Shown here piece by piece: positions 26,215 through 33,323 of a stretch of DNA of 50,964 nt (position 1 is its first letter; each line of letters opens with the position of its first letter). The stretch is from positions 1 through 50,964 of the IMG/VR virus record IMGVR_UViG_3300041809_001476. One strand, 5' to 3'. Position numbers and translations under genes: made by a program. Source of the stretch: a virus. Below the pieces are notes generated by a model that saw only the letters and a program-made list of their open reading frames with translations, was not told where the DNA came from and did no database searches.

Positions 26215-26778
26215 ATGATCAAACAGCCCAAACCCAGACCTTCTCATCCTCCGATAGGGGAGCCATTTCCTCTACCGGGTTTGGTCAATGGGAATCTTCT
26301 TGCGCTCAAGATGTCGGATCGTATCGCGACCGGGTACATTCAGGACGGTTCTGCCGCAGATGAGAAAGTCATAGATTACTGCGCATTCTTGGGTGTCCGA
26401 CGGGCTTCTGTGCGGGACGGGAACATCACATATTGGGGGGAGTCCCTGTTTTATAGTGCATACGGGGAGCCTACTCTTATCTGGAGAACGTTCACCCAAA
26501 CATGGGTGGATCGTTGTGGCAAAGGGGAGCTACTCACTTGGGGACAACTGTCCCAATCGCCTCCGCCGCCCTATTATCAACAGGTTCATCTAGAACCCCA
26601 GTCCCTCATTATTCAGCCTCCGGTGATGGAAGTCAAAGGTCTGTTGCTAATAGGCGCAGGCTACGATCAACAAAAGAGATATTGGTTGACCTTCCGAGGA
26701 GATTGGTGCCCGTTGTTTCGTGATCCTAACCCGCCCTATAACGCTGACCAGTACATAAACAACATTCCGCCAGTTTAG
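26215..26778 (+). CDS. Hypothetical 187-aa protein
   Basis: Start ATG 26215 follows AAGTAG, 19 nt after the previous stop. The protein is Pro-rich at the N-terminus (PKPRPSHPPIGEPFPLPG) and has many Trp/Tyr in a beta-rich body. A Cys at ~57 and another near the C-terminus may form a metal site. No membrane segment. Probable virion-associated protein from its place in the operon. Confidence 0.6.
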   Translation: MIKQPKPRPSHPPIGEPFPLPGLVNGNLLALKMSDRIATGYIQDGSAADEKVIDYCAFLGVRRASVRDGNITYWGESLFYSAYGEPTLIWRTFTQTWVDRCGKGELLTWGQLSQSPPPPYYQQVHLEPQSLIIQPPVMEVKGLLLIGAGYDQQKRYWLTFRGDWCPLFRDPNPPYNADQYINNIPPV

Positions 26779-26796
26779 CCGAAATCCTTTCTCTTT

Positions 26797-26818
26797 CAGT
26801 AGGTTAAATTGGAGGGAA
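26797..26818 (+). promoter_or_regulatory. CAGTAG-type leader motif
   Basis: The 22-nt block CAGTAGGTTAAATTGGAGGG + AA is almost identical to 50459-50480 (one difference) and related to 134-154. It contains the ribosome binding site GGAGGG and follows a pyrimidine-rich stretch. It may be a phage-specific promoter, an RNA-processing site or a conserved translation leader. Confidence 0.5.
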
Positions 26819-26821
26819 ACT

Positions 26822-27016
26822 GTGGCCAAACTGTCTCCGATGCTTGTCGCCCACGATTCCAAGAAAGAAATCGTAACCGACGCCGAACTTAATGCGGCCT
26901 ACTTGGAGTCGATTCTAAAGAAGGACAACACTCTGTTGAAAATCGTCCTTCTCAAACTTTTTCCCAACACTGGTAGATTTTTCGTTCGACCCGTATTGCC
27001 AGAGGATACGATATGA
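26822..27016 (+). CDS. 64-aa hypothetical protein
   Basis: GTG 26822 lies 6 nt after GGAGGGAA in the conserved CAGTAG leader, which decides the start. The product is helical (AELNAAYLESILKKDNTLLK) with a basic C-terminus. It shares an ATGA overlap with the next gene. Function unknown. Confidence 0.55.
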   Translation: MAKLSPMLVAHDSKKEIVTDAELNAAYLESILKKDNTLLKIVLLKLFPNTGRFFVRPVLPEDTI

Positions 27017-27363
27017 TCAAAAAGCGTATCTGTGGCACGTGTGGTGGAGAGTTTATCCTTACCCCCGGCAAGCCCGGTCTCATAACTGATTGCCTCAATT
27101 GCGTTTCAGGAGAAGTCCCTTTGCTTATGGCTAAGGTGGCTTGGTCTGGAAAGCATCAAGTGGACATAGAGATTACTTCCGACCGCAGGGCAGCAACCGC
27201 TTTCAACAAGGCACAGAGAAGGTCTGGTCCCGGTCCTCTTTCTTCTATCGTAAGTCCCAAGGAAGATTCGGTGGGAAGGGAATCGGGAAAATCCGGGTCA
27301 GGTTCTGAACCCGGCGCGATGTACCATTCCGGCCTTAATGAAAAGCATCATTTGAAACACTAA
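27013..27363 (+). CDS. Zinc-ribbon protein with Ser/Gly tail
   Basis: 116-aa protein coupled by ATGA to the upstream gene. CGTC (residues 7-10) and DCLNC (~26-30) form a zinc ribbon. The C-terminal ~40 residues are Ser/Gly/Pro-rich and disordered. It is the last plus-strand gene of the tail operon and is convergent with the minus-strand hypermodification gene pair, overlapping by 4 nt. Confidence 0.6.
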   Translation: MIKKRICGTCGGEFILTPGKPGLITDCLNCVSGEVPLLMAKVAWSGKHQVDIEITSDRRAATAFNKAQRRSGPGPLSSIVSPKEDSVGRESGKSGSGSEPGAMYHSGLNEKHHLKH

Positions 27364-27575
27364 CATCCGTCGATATCAATATCTCTTGCTTCAAGTTTTA
27401 CTTTGTACTCATCCGCAGCTTTCTTTAGCTCCGACACTGTCAACCCAAAGTTGATCACCGTCTTCGCTCTGGTGACGCACTCCTTGCAGACATAGATTTC
27501 GTTCCGGCTAATTTCAGGAAGATGATCTCCTTTATTCGGTTCATTGGGCGCGTAGTTACACAATAGGCATGGCAT
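27360..27575 (-). CDS. 71-aa zinc-binding small protein
   Basis: ATG 27575 lies inside the end of the upstream 27556-28584 gene (20-nt overlap), with AGAGGA as ribosome binding site. Two Cys pairs, CLLC (residues 3-6) and CKEC (~28-31), indicate a zinc ribbon; a charged helix follows. The shared transcript suggests an accessory role to the base-hypermodification protein, but this is inference only. Confidence 0.65.
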   Translation of the reverse strand: MPCLLCNYAPNEPNKGDHLPEISRNEIYVCKECVTRAKTVINFGLTVSELKKAADEYKVKLEARDIDIDGC

Positions 27576-28584
27576 CCCAATCCTCTTTTCTGATGTTCTC
27601 GCAGTACAAGTTGACGCCCCACTTCGGCGGGTAGAAGTATTGTATCGGCTTAGGATTAGCTTCAAAAGTGTTCTTGATCCGCTTCCCTTCTTCTACAAAT
27701 TCGACCATCCCATCTTTAGTCGTGGCGCGGGTGTATTTGTCAAGTTCGCAGAAGAGATTCTGGATGTCAATGAGCTGTAATGGACGGTCACCTATGCGTT
27801 GGAAGTTGTATCCGAACTTCTTGAAGGCATCGTCTTGGTGTTCCGCCATGTAACGGATAACTTCTGCCGGGGGATTCTTCTTAAAATCGATGCCCTTGAA
27901 GCACTTCTCGATGCCGCGTAACGACCCCGGCCCCGCCACGGTGAAATCCATCTCGGTGAAATTGGTCAGCGAGCTGTAATTAATGTCGGTGATGTATTGA
28001 TAGGCGAGGAAGTCTCCCATCAAGCGGTAGGAACGGATGAGTTTGAAGGCCGTTTCCATATTGGGACAAAGCGAGATCTTCAAAGGCAGCTTGTCCTTCA
28101 TTATCTGTTCTAACAGCTGGAGGTACATCCGATGACGCGGTTGACCTTTGCTCCCAGAACCGGTCATCATATAAGCGTTGCTGTTGATTCGGATTCCTTT
28201 ATTGATACATTCGGTTAGGCACTTGTCAGCTTCTTCTATTGTTCGAGAATCATATTGAATCCCGCTGCCAATTTTTCCCATCCGGTTGGTTAGGCGTTCC
28301 CAAGTTTCGGGTAGATTGAAGATCTTGAAGAGCATGATGCGGAAGAAGGTGTCCTCAACCAACCGGACATTCTCTAACCCATCATAGACCACGTTCCGAA
28401 TCAAATATTGAGAGACGCGGTCTGAAGCGCGGTAGGCATTAGTGAACTTGAATTTCTGAAGGATGGGGTCGGTCGTCCACGGGCCGGGTTGTCCGGTTAC
28501 TGGCCAACCTAGACGCTTGAAGAAAATGTTCTGTCTCTCAGACGCGAAGTACCAAAACAGCTTGAAATTAGGAGTAATTTCCAT
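27556..28584 (-). CDS. Putative DNA base-hypermodification protein (HMUDK_hel-like)
   Basis: 342-aa protein. Residues 10-60 contain the hallmark FASERQNIFFKR ... PWTTDPILQKFKFTNAYR ... DR, and residues ~273-284 contain DIQNLFCELDKY. From memory these match the helical domain family (HMUDK_hel) linked to 5-hydroxymethyluracil DNA kinase and related thymidine hypermodification proteins of phages. I see no Walker-type kinase domain, so it may be the stand-alone helical form or a glycosylase-like relative rather than the kinase. AAGG lies upstream on the minus strand. The AADT/PLP operon at 42-45 kb is the likely functional partner. Family fairly sure; exact reaction unknown. Confidence 0.75.
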   Translation of the reverse strand: MEITPNFKLFWYFASERQNIFFKRLGWPVTGQPGPWTTDPILQKFKFTNAYRASDRVSQYLIRNVVYDGLENVRLVEDTFFRIMLFKIFNLPETWERLTNRMGKIGSGIQYDSRTIEEADKCLTECINKGIRINSNAYMMTGSGSKGQPRHRMYLQLLEQIMKDKLPLKISLCPNMETAFKLIRSYRLMGDFLAYQYITDINYSSLTNFTEMDFTVAGPGSLRGIEKCFKGIDFKKNPPAEVIRYMAEHQDDAFKKFGYNFQRIGDRPLQLIDIQNLFCELDKYTRATTKDGMVEFVEEGKRIKNTFEANPKPIQYFYPPKWGVNLYCENIRKEDWDAMPIV

Positions 28585-28621
28585 ATGAAGCTAATACCTT
28601 AGAAGGAGTATTCTATTCAAT

Positions 28622-29067
28622 ATGATCCCTGGAAATCAAACTGGATTAAAGCGATCTGAAGAAACCAAAGCGTTAATGCGAGCGGCTTGGGACAGGAATA
28701 GAATTTCTAGAATCGCCAAAGGCAGACGACGCAACAGCAAGCGCCCGTATGAATCGTTGTATAATCATTTTGTGTACGTTGCCAAGCATCACAGAATTCC
28801 AGTGGAAATTACGTTTGAAGAATTTCTGAAATTCACCGCAATATCTACATGTTTTTACTGCAAAGAACCTGTCAAGTGGAGTGTAAGAAATATCCCCGTA
28901 GAAGGGGCTGGGTATAATCTTGACCGAAAAATAACAATCTCGGATATGTCGTTGAAAATGTCGTGGTTTGTTGTAAAAAGTGTAATCGGATCCGAGGCAA
29001 CTATTTTAGCCATGAAGAATTCACAGTCATGATGAATGCTTTATTGGTTTACCGGACTAATAACTGA
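28622..29067 (+). pseudogene. Frameshifted HNH homing endonuclease
   Basis: Open frame from ATG 28622 (AAGGAG upstream) runs through CFYCKEPVKW and GYNLDRK, then is thrown out of frame at the A-run 28926-28932. Read one base shifted, the sequence continues as NNLGYVVENVVVCCKKCN then RIRGNYFSHEEFTVM to TGA 29065-29067. That is exactly the second half of an HNH endonuclease (YNLDR...GY...N...C..CN). One missing A in a 5-A run explains the break. In-frame translation instead stops at 29032. The cause may be inactivation, a sequencing error or -1 ribosomal slippage. Confidence 0.75.
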
Positions 29068-29075
29068 GGGCAAAC

Positions 29076-30518
29076 ATGGCAAATCACCCACTTCTTCAAA
29101 AAAGAGCAAGCGATTCACAATCCCGTGAAGACTTGAACAAGGAATTAGAGAATGCTCGGGCAATGAAGAAAGCCAAAGCGCCCGCTTGGAAAGTCACTAT
29201 CCGTAGTCCAAAAGATCAGACTCGTGTTGAGAAGGTGGAAGGAGCTAACTATAGAGTGGTCGAAAGGAAAGTTGCGCCAACACTTCGAAGTGGCGAAGCT
29301 ATTCAGAGTGTGACGGTTGCAGCCAAAAAGGCTTCCGAAGAGAAGAAACCGGGATCAAGTCGTTTTCTGACAATTGCTGAAGTTAAGGCAGCTTATGCCC
29401 GAGGCGTGAAGGAAGGGCGTTTCGTAGAAACTGCTGAGGGCATCCGAGACACCAAGGATGATACTTTCCTGCCATGGAGTCCAGAAGAAGCTGAACGCTG
29501 GAATCGAGAAATAGAACAAGAAAAAGTAGATCAAGCAGGCACCGGCGATTATGAATTTTACAGTCCGGATCCCGGATCTCCGGCTGCTGAAGAATGGATC
29601 GCTAAGAAGCAGATGGGGATCCAAGGTGCTGTGAAAAAAGCTGATCAAGACAATCCTATGTGCGACTGCGGACATCGCAGAAATGATCATAACGAGAAGG
29701 GGCTTTGTGATATTTGTGGAGCCAAATGCCCTGGTTTTGATTCGGCAGAAAACTCGGAGCCTGTGAAACTAGGCGCGCAACCTTGGTATGGCAAAGGTGG
29801 TGACGCTCCGGCAGGTGCTGTAAAGCAGAAAAATCGTCCCAGCGTTGAAACCCTTGCCCGACAGCATAAGCAGCACGAAGGAATGTGTGATCTGAGCAAC
29901 CCAGTCTGCAAGGCTTACACTGACATGAGGATTGCTGATCCGGGATGGTGGCCTGGTCGGACCGCAGATGCCGGCAGGGATTGGTATAAAAAGCACCCAG
30001 AACGCATGGTAAAATACGGACCAGGAGATCGTCCAGTAGGTCACCCAGATAGAGAGATGGAACAAGAGCATCCCGGCGCGGTGTGTTCCGATTGCGGACG
30101 CACGGTGACCAATGGCGAATATTCGTACGGGGGTTCCAATTGCTGCAAGGCTGACGTGGTCGCTGAAGAGGAATATGGTAAGACCGGCGCAGTAAAGGCT
30201 CCCCGTTCTTACAAGCAGGCCGCCCGCGAAGCTGGACCGTTGCGTTTCGGTGTACCGGAAGAATTCCAGGAGCAGGTGGCTAAGTCATTGTTTAGCCGAG
30301 GCATGGAAGACTTCCAAGTGCTCGCTGACGAGTTTCCACACTTAGTTTTCTTCCAATTTTCGAGTGAACCGGAATATGAAGCGGCGGTTAAGATTATTCG
30401 GCATGATTTCAAGAACCAGATCCAAGGTGGCAAGGGTCTTTGGTCTTGCGAGTTTGGCCAGAAGGTTCCCGGTACCCGGCCAGGTAAACGATGGCTCGCG
30501 TCCCATCTTTCAAAGTGA
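29076..30518 (+). CDS. Large phage protein, N-terminal part (interrupted by inversion)
   Basis: 480-codon ORF of a large, charged protein with several zinc-knuckle-like Cys sites (CDCGHRRNDHNEKGLCDICG ~195-215; CSDCGRTV ~345). Repeated basic motifs such as VKKA and VAAKKAS also occur in the 778-aa gene downstream. The last ~22 residues after CEF (~460) look non-native: the coding sense switches strand at ~30456. The natural continuation is restored if 30457-31022 is inverted (see that feature). Expression relies on GAGGGC upstream of ATG 29076. Function unknown; possible virion or scaffold protein. Confidence 0.65.
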   Translation: MANHPLLQKRASDSQSREDLNKELENARAMKKAKAPAWKVTIRSPKDQTRVEKVEGANYRVVERKVAPTLRSGEAIQSVTVAAKKASEEKKPGSSRFLTIAEVKAAYARGVKEGRFVETAEGIRDTKDDTFLPWSPEEAERWNREIEQEKVDQAGTGDYEFYSPDPGSPAAEEWIAKKQMGIQGAVKKADQDNPMCDCGHRRNDHNEKGLCDICGAKCPGFDSAENSEPVKLGAQPWYGKGGDAPAGAVKQKNRPSVETLARQHKQHEGMCDLSNPVCKAYTDMRIADPGWWPGRTADAGRDWYKKHPERMVKYGPGDRPVGHPDREMEQEHPGAVCSDCGRTVTNGEYSYGGSNCCKADVVAEEEYGKTGAVKAPRSYKQAAREAGPLRFGVPEEFQEQVAKSLFSRGMEDFQVLADEFPHLVFFQFSSEPEYEAAVKIIRHDFKNQIQGGKGLWSCEFGQKVPGTRPGKRWLASHLSK

Positions 30519-31022
30519 TTTCCCAAACGCCTTGCACTTGAGGATCCGGACGACCCTTAGCTCCTCTTAAATCGAGAGTTGATTCGTCCATGAGAAACTG
30601 AATGGCTCCGTCAGCCGTGTCGTGGTACTTTGTCATGGCGTTCTTCGCTGAAGCTGTCTGCCCTGGCTTCTGCCACTTTACAACACAACCTTCGGGGCAA
30701 TCGGATATGTCGCGCAACATTCCTTCGTAAGTACCATCCTTATCATAAGCGAAAGGAAACAAAGGCTGCGGGGTGCGTTCCGGTTGTGGTATCAATGGCA
30801 AACCCTTCATGCGACGTGAACGATTTGCCGAAACTGCGTCCCTGTATTTACGTTCATTCTCAAACCAAGCCCTAGATGCAGCCTCACGTTCAACCGGGTC
30901 TTCAATCTTAATCCCTGGAAGTGCGGCTGCTTTTAGATTGTTCATCTTGTGCAATGGTAAGTTCGTTTCCTTCGGATGAATTTCCATCTCGTTAGGATCA
31001 GCCAGCGACTCTTCTCCCCAGG
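30457..31022. other. Probable 566-bp inverted segment inside one gene
   Basis: The minus strand of this segment encodes good protein (AWGEESLADPNEMEIHPKE to GTRAIVYLAGYREPSG), while the flanks encode on the plus strand. At the right edge both ORFs lack a start codon and ribosome binding site. Turning the segment over joins 29076-30456, the reverse complement of 30457-31022, and 31023-32213 into one frame: 1381+566+1191 nt = 1046 codons with no stop before 32213. Junctions become CEF-AWGEES and REPSG-QTNDFEYED. Borders carry GTTTG (30452-30456) and CAAAC (31023-31027) as a short inverted repeat. Confidence 0.7.
30457..31022 (-). pseudogene. Internal gene fragment on the reversed strand
   Basis: Minus-strand ORF (open 31101-30409) whose protein-like part is confined to the inverted segment. 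First in-frame ATGs are at 30987 (MEIHPKETN) and further in, without a ribosome binding site. Content is charged and helical (RAWFENERKYRDAVSANRSR) with a beta-rich end (VWEITLKDGTRAIVYL). It reads as the middle of the 29076-32213 protein. Confidence 0.6.
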
Positions 31023-32213
31023 CAAACGAACGACTTCGAATATGAAGACGCTGATGACCGAGCTTTCGCAGAGCAAGAGCGCAAGAATCGTCCTGACCCA
31101 TATGGTGTCCGAACTTCGGCTGTTACACCAGACCCTGTTGACATTCAACAATTGGCTACGAAATATCCTAAGTCAGTTGCCTTGGCCATGGAGAAGACCT
31201 CCGACGAATACGGAAACTGGACTGATGTAAAGAAGTCGATGAACCCGGTCTTAGAACTTGAGAAAGCCGTGGTTTACAACGTTCTGTCTCATCATGGCCC
31301 CGATGTAGACTATACCAGGATCGGAAGAGTTCTGCCTCGCATACGAAGGAAAGCCGGGGATGTTTTGAAGGCATTTGAAACCGGCAAGTTGTTAGGAATA
31401 ATGGAGGATATGGGATTCTTTGGTCCAAGTTCTGATCGGCTGCGCGGCCCCGCTGACCGATACTATGCCTCGACTAAGAAAGCAGCCCGAGAAGATCCAT
31501 TGTGGAATGAGTTCCGCGCCCATGCTGTTCACAAACCACCGTTGCGAGGAATGCGGCCTGCTATCTGGGAGAACATGCTTGGCACTGTGTATGCGCTATC
31601 GCCCGAGCGAGAGTGCAAATACTTTGACTACAACTATGATGAAGCCGTGAAGTTTACCGGTTATCCAGACCGAGCAGGCCATGTTCGTGTAGCAAAAGTT
31701 CCGCCGAACGGAAGCCGTCAGTGGATACAAAGCGGTACGACTGAAGCAACACCCCGTCCAGGAAAGCTAGTCTGGTGGGTGATGGATCAAGGGAAAACTG
31801 CTGGAGTGTTCACCCCCGAGGGGTACCAATCTCATCCAAAAGGTGAACGACCTCAATCGGAAGAATACAAACAGGCAGCTCGAGAGCTGATCGCAATGTT
31901 TGGTAATCAACCTCCCGACGACTGGCAGACTCCGGCAGCGGACTGGGCCGCCGCAACCGGTCTCGATGCAGACTATCTCTATGATTTTCTACTTAGAGAA
32001 CTGGAGTGGGATCGTCGGAAGAATGCTTTTGGCAAGAAGCAGATGTCTCCTGAAATCTATCGCCTCATGCGTGAGTATTCGGAGTTAGAACCTCGACCCC
32101 AAGAGACTTTCGATGAATGGGCGGAGAAACAGCGAGCTGTTGTTACCCGTTTCGTGCCGGAGCAAGGTAGATTCAATTTTAGCGCGAAGCTGCTCTCGAA
32201 GGCATCCAAGTAA
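31023..32213 (+). CDS. Large phage protein, C-terminal part without start codon
   Basis: Coding character begins at ~31023 (QTNDFEYEDADDRAFAEQER), but no ATG, GTG or TTG exists before TTG 31152, which lacks a ribosome binding site. The product is charged and helical with many Trp and Pro, and its last residues (AKLLSKASK) resemble the VKKA-type endings in the neighbouring proteins. Best explained as the 3' part of the 29076 gene cut off by the inversion. In this orientation it is probably not translated. It overlaps the antisense GIY-YIG gene by 35 nt. Confidence 0.6.
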   Translation, partial: QTNDFEYEDADDRAFAEQERKNRPDPYGVRTSAVTPDPVDIQQLATKYPKSVALAMEKTSDEYGNWTDVKKSMNPVLELEKAVVYNVLSHHGPDVDYTRIGRVLPRIRRKAGDVLKAFETGKLLGIMEDMGFFGPSSDRLRGPADRYYASTKKAAREDPLWNEFRAHAVHKPPLRGMRPAIWENMLGTVYALSPERECKYFDYNYDEAVKFTGYPDRAGHVRVAKVPPNGSRQWIQSGTTEATPRPGKLVWWVMDQGKTAGVFTPEGYQSHPKGERPQSEEYKQAARELIAMFGNQPPDDWQTPAADWAAATGLDADYLYDFLLRELEWDRRKNAFGKKQMSPEIYRLMREYSELEPRPQETFDEWAEKQRAVVTRFVPEQGRFNFSAKLLSKASK

Positions 32214-32964
32214 CTCGTCCCCGCTTCCAACCTTGCGCAACATAGGTTTCCAATTCGTTTGGAAAAATATAGACAGATTTACCATCCTTGCTGATCCACA
32301 TTCTTCCCGACGTAGAATGATTGAGTTTCTTACGCCGTAAGCCACCACGCTGCCATCCGTTGGCTACCCAGGCTTCCACTTCTTCAGAAGGTACGTGGCG
32401 CTTCTTGCGCATAATCGGGTGGGAGATCCAAATGTTTCCAAAGGCTGGATTTCGTTCTCCGGATAAGGATTCTCTCAATTTTTGTTTGTGATCTTCAGAT
32501 AAGTGATCGCCTTTCATTACGCTCTTACCCAATCTTCGATTTTCCTTACATTGCGCTATCGCTTTCCTTCGTCGTTCCGCGTGCAGTTCCGGGTGGTTTT
32601 TCCACCAAATTTGAAGTTTAGCCCCGGCCCGTTTTGCACCTAACTTCTGTCCCGACTTCCCACTTCTATTGATGTAATCAAACCCTCCTTCTCCACCTTT
32701 GCGCATGTTGTAACATTGGGGGTTCTGAGACTCCTTAGCCACTAATTCTTCTTCTTTGTCAAAGGCCTCAGTTGCGTTTTTGAAAGTGAAAAGGATCTCT
32801 TTACGAAAATTATCCGCACCGTATTTCTGAACAGCACGAAGCACCAGCGCACCAGAGCCTAGATATTTGTCTAAAGGGTCATCTGTTTTGTGAACACCTA
32901 TGTAGAATTTCTGGTTAAGAAGATTTACGGTCCGGTAAACTGTGTACGGACAAGAGTTCAGCAT
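32179..32964 (-). CDS. GIY-YIG homing endonuclease
   Basis: 261-aa protein. Residues ~7-70 form a GIY-YIG-like nuclease domain (YTVYRTVNLLNQKFYIGVHK, then AVQKYGADNFRKEIL). A middle basic region carries modular DNA-binding motifs (LSEDHKQKLRESLSGERNP). Two repeats at ~170-250 end in VEAWVANGWQRGG and LETYVAQGWKRGR, a pattern of tandem DNA-recognition units in phage endonucleases. AGAGGT upstream of ATG 32964 sets the start. It is divergent from the tmRNA gene, a typical location for mobile endonuclease genes. Confidence 0.8.
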   Translation of the reverse strand: MLNSCPYTVYRTVNLLNQKFYIGVHKTDDPLDKYLGSGALVLRAVQKYGADNFRKEILFTFKNATEAFDKEEELVAKESQNPQCYNMRKGGEGGFDYINRSGKSGQKLGAKRAGAKLQIWWKNHPELHAERRRKAIAQCKENRRLGKSVMKGDHLSEDHKQKLRESLSGERNPAFGNIWISHPIMRKKRHVPSEEVEAWVANGWQRGGLRRKKLNHSTSGRMWISKDGKSVYIFPNELETYVAQGWKRGRVTWMPSRAASR

Positions 32965-33019
32965 TCGGCACCTCTATAACGTTGCTGTAGCTGAAAAACC
33001 CCTTTCTGTAGTAATATAG

Positions 33020-33306
33020 AAGTGCAAGATGATTGTGTGAAGCGTCCAAGAAGGCTGTAACACACGGGTTCGACTCCCGTGCCGTCCACCAATAAACTAA
33101 CGGGCGGCTAAACGGCATTCGACTGCGGCATTGAAGGGACGGGGACAATCCGGAACGTCTGTGGCCCACCGTAACGGGACACGGGAATTTAACCGCGACG
33201 GCAAAACCGCTTGCGATGGCAGCGGCAGCCTAAAAACTGCTGTACCACGAGGATTCGGGGCGTACCTGGGAACAGAAGCCAGCAGACCATCGCTGGCAAC
33301 GCCTCA
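33020..33306 (+). ncRNA. ssrA: Circularly permuted (two-piece) tmRNA
   Basis: Gene order is 3' half, then 5' half. 3' part: T-arm ACGGG-TTCGACT-CCCGT (33064-33080), acceptor GCCGTCC (33081-33087), A73, CCA 33089-33091. A 10-nt spacer follows. 5' part: GGGCGGC (33102-33108) pairs fully with the acceptor strand and includes G3-U70, the alanine identity pair; TTCGAC follows at 33118-33123 in the D-arm-like region. P2 joins the pieces: GGACG (33137) with CGTCC (33043) and ACAATC (33145) with GATTGT (33031). Tag ORF 33201-33233: AKPLAMAAAA, stop TAA. H5: GCGGCAG (33222-33228) and CTGCTGT (33237-33243) around the stop, as in E. coli. A further stem is 33257-33263/33299-33305. Outer ends approximate. 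It would rescue stalled ribosomes and tag proteins for proteolysis. Confidence 0.85.
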
Positions 33307-33323
33307 CTTCTTAGGAGAACTCC

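Noticed and set aside
30480-31029. 12-bp near-identical direct repeats (CCAGGYAAACGA) as target-site duplication of an insertion
   Set aside because: Removing the segment does not restore the reading frame, whereas inverting it does.
33000-33092. Ordinary tRNA ending in GCCGTCCACCA
   Set aside because: No matching 5' acceptor or D-arm upstream; the partner strand is downstream, as in a permuted tmRNA.
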